Assembly (NCBI RefSeq): GCF_000347635.1
Contig: NC_020514.1
Location: 124,001-188,000 of the forward strand
Reading direction: 5' to 3'
Source: Paraglaciecola psychrophila 170
GTDB lineage: Bacteria; Pseudomonadota; Gammaproteobacteria; Enterobacterales; Alteromonadaceae
DNA length: 64,000 bases
The notes below the pieces were generated by a model, which worked only from the letters and a program-made list of their open reading frames with translations, was not told the DNA's origin and did no database searches. The position numbers and the translations under genes are program-made. This document shows, one piece after another, positions 61,931 through 64,000 of the stretch. Position 1 is the stretch's first letter. Each line of letters begins with the position of its first letter.

Positions 61931-62947
61931 ATGTCGTCTGTTATTAATGTGTTTGATCTAGACTTTCCTTGGCAAACACAGGATCCCTTTTTATTTTGTG
62001 TGTATCACAAGGATGATTTCCCAAAAGGTAACGGAAAATCTGGACCTAAAGCTTCTTTGGTCGGACGCAATATAGGCCAAGATTTTAATTCGGTAGATGG
62101 TTGGAATATGTATCATGGTGAAACTGTACCCGGGTTTCCTGCTCATCCGCACCGTGGTTTTGAAACCATTACGGTGGTTAATGAAGGGGTAGTTGATCAT
62201 GCGGATTCATTGAATGCCGCAGGCCGATACGGTGGCGGTGATACGCAGTGGATGACAGCTGGCAAAGGGGTTCAGCATTCTGAAATGTTCCCATTGGTGA
62301 ACGAAGAGCAAGGTAATCCATTGGTGATGTTTCAAATTTGGATTAACCTGCCTGCGAAAAACAAAATAGTAAAACCACATTTTGCCATGCTTTGGGGAAA
62401 AGATACCCCCGTTGTGGAATGTGCCGATGTCAAAGGAAAGGTCAGTACAGTTAAAATTATCGCAGGGGAGTTCAATGGGTATCGACCACCTTCACCCCCA
62501 CCAGAATCTTGGGCTAATGATCCGGAAAATGGAGTGTGGGTGTGGAATATTAAAATGCCTAGCCATGCTCAATTTACCTTGCCAGCTTCCAGTGCGGGGC
62601 TGAACCGTGTGCTGTATTTTTATAAGGGACAAGTAGCGACGGTTCAAACAACGCCGATTAAAACACAACAAGGTGTACATCTAATGTCAGATGCTGAGGT
62701 GATATTGCATTCTGGAGATGAAGCATGTGAATTTTTATTGCTTCAAGGTCGCCCAATTGATGAGCCAGTTGCTCGGTATGGTCCATTTGTCATGAATACC
62801 GAACTGGAAATTCAACAAGCATTTTCTGATTACCGTAAAGACCAGTTTGGTGGTTGGCCTTGGCCGAATACTGCCCCTGTGCATTTCGATGCCAAAGGAC
62901 GTTTTGCAAAACATGCCGACGGCACACTAGAAGAGCCAGATGTTTGA
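61931..62947 (+). CDS. pirin family protein
   Basis: The 338-residue bicupin has the pirin core AHPHRGFETITVVNEG, TAGKGVQHSEMFP and VMFQIWINLPAK, with a longer C-terminal cupin (SSAGLNRVLYFYKG, GDEACEFLLLQGRPIDEP). It is the larger type found beside quercetinase-like pirins. It lacks an obvious operon partner except the preceding pirin. Its exact substrate is unknown. Confidence 0.92.
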   Translation: MSSVINVFDLDFPWQTQDPFLFCVYHKDDFPKGNGKSGPKASLVGRNIGQDFNSVDGWNMYHGETVPGFPAHPHRGFETITVVNEGVVDHADSLNAAGRYGGGDTQWMTAGKGVQHSEMFPLVNEEQGNPLVMFQIWINLPAKNKIVKPHFAMLWGKDTPVVECADVKGKVSTVKIIAGEFNGYRPPSPPPESWANDPENGVWVWNIKMPSHAQFTLPASSAGLNRVLYFYKGQVATVQTTPIKTQQGVHLMSDAEVILHSGDEACEFLLLQGRPIDEPVARYGPFVMNTELEIQQAFSDYRKDQFGGWPWPNTAPVHFDAKGRFAKHADGTLEEPDV

Positions 62948-63023
62948 TGGACGATGCTGCAGCCCCACTTAAATCAGCTATCTCATCCGTTTTTGACACT
63001 GCCGTTGTGCCTTGCTAAACCCT

Positions 63024-63060
63024 AACAACATTTAAATGAGTTTCTCTTTTAAATGTTGTT
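63024..63060. terminator. 13-bp inverted repeat between convergent pirin and isomerase genes
   Basis: AACAACATTTAAA and TTTAAATGTTGTT form a perfect stem around an 11-base loop. The left arm covers the end of the minus-strand isomerase gene. It could be a bidirectional terminator or simply an AT-rich repeat. Confidence 0.45.
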
Positions 63061-63850
63061 GCATGAAATTATTTGCAGCCCAAATGTCGGTTAAAGGTTG
63101 ATGGGTACTAGGTTGCACATGAGCGTAGGGAAAGGGGCCAAATTCTGGAGTAATGGTAAAGGTTTTTTGACCTCTATTTTTGGCAAGGTTGATCACTTTT
63201 TGCCATAGATTGACATGATTTTTTAAGTGGCCTGCCCACAGTTCGTCTTGAGGGTTGGTGACCTGAGGCCCTTCTTCAAAACCTACTCGCCCATGAATGT
63301 GATGTACGTGTGGAAAAATAGTGTCCAAACGAGTCAGTTGGTCGCTTAAGTCAGACTCATGCACCACCATCCAATGGCTGATATCCAAATTTAATTTTAA
63401 TTCTGGTAACACTTTGATAATTTTTTCAGTATCGAATGTACTGAACGTGGGTCTAAATCGGTGAGTTTCATGGGTAATGGTAACATTGTATTTTTGTTCG
63501 AGTGTTAAGGCGTTTTCAAATAGACGCAAATTGTCTTCAAGGCTGAAAATATCTCGGCCGGTATGGGAATTAATAAGCACAGGGGAAAACTCAACCGCGC
63601 GCTCAATTTGAGCATTCATGCTTTTGAGATGGGCTTGAACGTTGTCTCCTTGCGTCGCTATTCCGGTAATGATGTTGAGGCCGAGTTCGGCATGGGCTTT
63701 AAGGGTGGTGTCGGTATCAATATCAAAGAAGGGTAAGAACAGTTCGGTACCCTGATAGCCATCGCCAAAACTACGTTTTACTAATTCATTAAAGTCCTGC
63801 TCGTTATTACAGGGTGCTTCCCAAAAAGATTTATGAAAATTAAGTTTCAT
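63032..63850 (-). CDS. sugar phosphate isomerase/epimerase (TIM barrel)
   Basis: The 272-residue product has the AP endonuclease 2 family pattern: GYQGTELFLPFFDID, NIITGIATQGD, LINSHTGRDIFSLEDNL, ITHETHRFRPTFSTFD, LNLDISHWMVVHESD and HHIHGRVGFEEGPQ. Conserved His/Glu/Asp ligands for metal are seen. No signal peptide, so it is cytoplasmic, unlike the similar lipoprotein at 37158. Substrate unknown. Confidence 0.9.
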   Translation of the reverse strand: MKLNFHKSFWEAPCNNEQDFNELVKRSFGDGYQGTELFLPFFDIDTDTTLKAHAELGLNIITGIATQGDNVQAHLKSMNAQIERAVEFSPVLINSHTGRDIFSLEDNLRLFENALTLEQKYNVTITHETHRFRPTFSTFDTEKIIKVLPELKLNLDISHWMVVHESDLSDQLTRLDTIFPHVHHIHGRVGFEEGPQVTNPQDELWAGHLKNHVNLWQKVINLAKNRGQKTFTITPEFGPFPYAHVQPSTHQPLTDIWAANNFMQQHLKEKLI

Positions 63851-63934
63851 TTAGTGTTCTCGCAAATGCAGGCTGCTTGATAGTGAGCAGCGTTGAGGAT
63901 GTGATTTTGTTTTGATTTCATTAGGCCAGTGCGG

Positions 63935-64000
63935 TTAGTCACTTAAGTTGATATTGGTATTTTTACTTAACAAACGATTTAAAACATAATCAAGCATCTG
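63935..64000 (-). CDS. C-terminal end of an unidentified protein, cut by window edge
   Basis: Minus-strand reading ends QMLDYVLNRLLSKNTNIN, then LSD and TAA (63935-63937). 21 codons are visible. Too short to name. Confidence 0.4.
   Translation of the reverse strand, partial: QMLDYVLNRLLSKNTNINLSD

Overview
The window looks like a chromosomal segment of a marine gammaproteobacterium of the order Alteromonadales, most like Glaciecola/Paraglaciecola. This is inferred from AT-rich codon use, several housekeeping blocks in gammaproteobacterial order (ubiE-ubiJ-ubiB / tatABC / tatD / hemB, rho / trxA / rhlB-gppA, accB-accC-prmA, purE-purK) and the number and type of TonB-dependent receptors. I cannot name a species. 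No phage, CRISPR array or rRNA was seen.

Layout. 1-7.2 kb: end of a secreted lipase, a parvulin PPIase, type III glutamine synthetase (glnN), then a compact minus-strand operon of response regulator, sensor kinase, cupredoxin, FTR1-like membrane protein and outer-membrane-like protein. 7.2-13.2 kb: decayed TPR gene, fxsA, dsbD, an M23 peptidase and a wrecked sensor/EAL gene holding a 338-bp IS3-family remnant. 13.2-30.8 kb: core metabolism and information processing (upp, acpH, aroQ, accBC, prmA, tRNA-Thr, purEK, M20 amidohydrolase, rho, trxA, rhlB-gppA, hemB, a membrane diguanylate cyclase, tatD). 30.8-37 kb: tatABC and ubiEJB, separated by an unrelated outer-membrane-like gene. 37-45 kb: TIM-barrel lipoprotein, a telescoped dehydrogenase remnant, DNA-3-methyladenine glycosylase, prlC, gor and a sugar symporter. 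45-61 kb: accessory nutrient-uptake region with FecI-type sigma factor, broken FecR, STN-type TonB receptor, second TonB receptor, SapC, JmjC-like cupin, two tryptophan-halogenase-family flavoenzymes, remnants of a GntP permease and a DUF418 protein, and a GNAT acetyltransferase. 61-64 kb: two pirins and a TIM-barrel isomerase.

How it works together. The 46-59 kb block reads as an outer-membrane uptake system (two receptors) with cell-surface signalling (FecI/FecR/STN receptor) and an attached cassette (SapC, cupin oxygenase-like, two halogenases) of unknown substrate. The signalling arm is probably damaged, because the fecR reading frame carries an in-frame amber codon.

The strongest unusual themes are: (1) ongoing gene decay by nonsense codons, homopolymer slips and internal 'telescoping' deletions in at least six accessory genes; (2) an 81-bp tandem array of tRNA-Thr tails directly behind the intact tRNA; (3) a 28-bp non-coding motif seen three times with TCGG-like cores 21 bp apart; (4) an FTR1-like protein lacking both acidic REXXE iron motifs, inside a two-component/cupredoxin operon; (5) a TonB receptor-SapC-cupin-double halogenase cassette. 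All functions are read from sequence motifs and family knowledge; no database search was possible.
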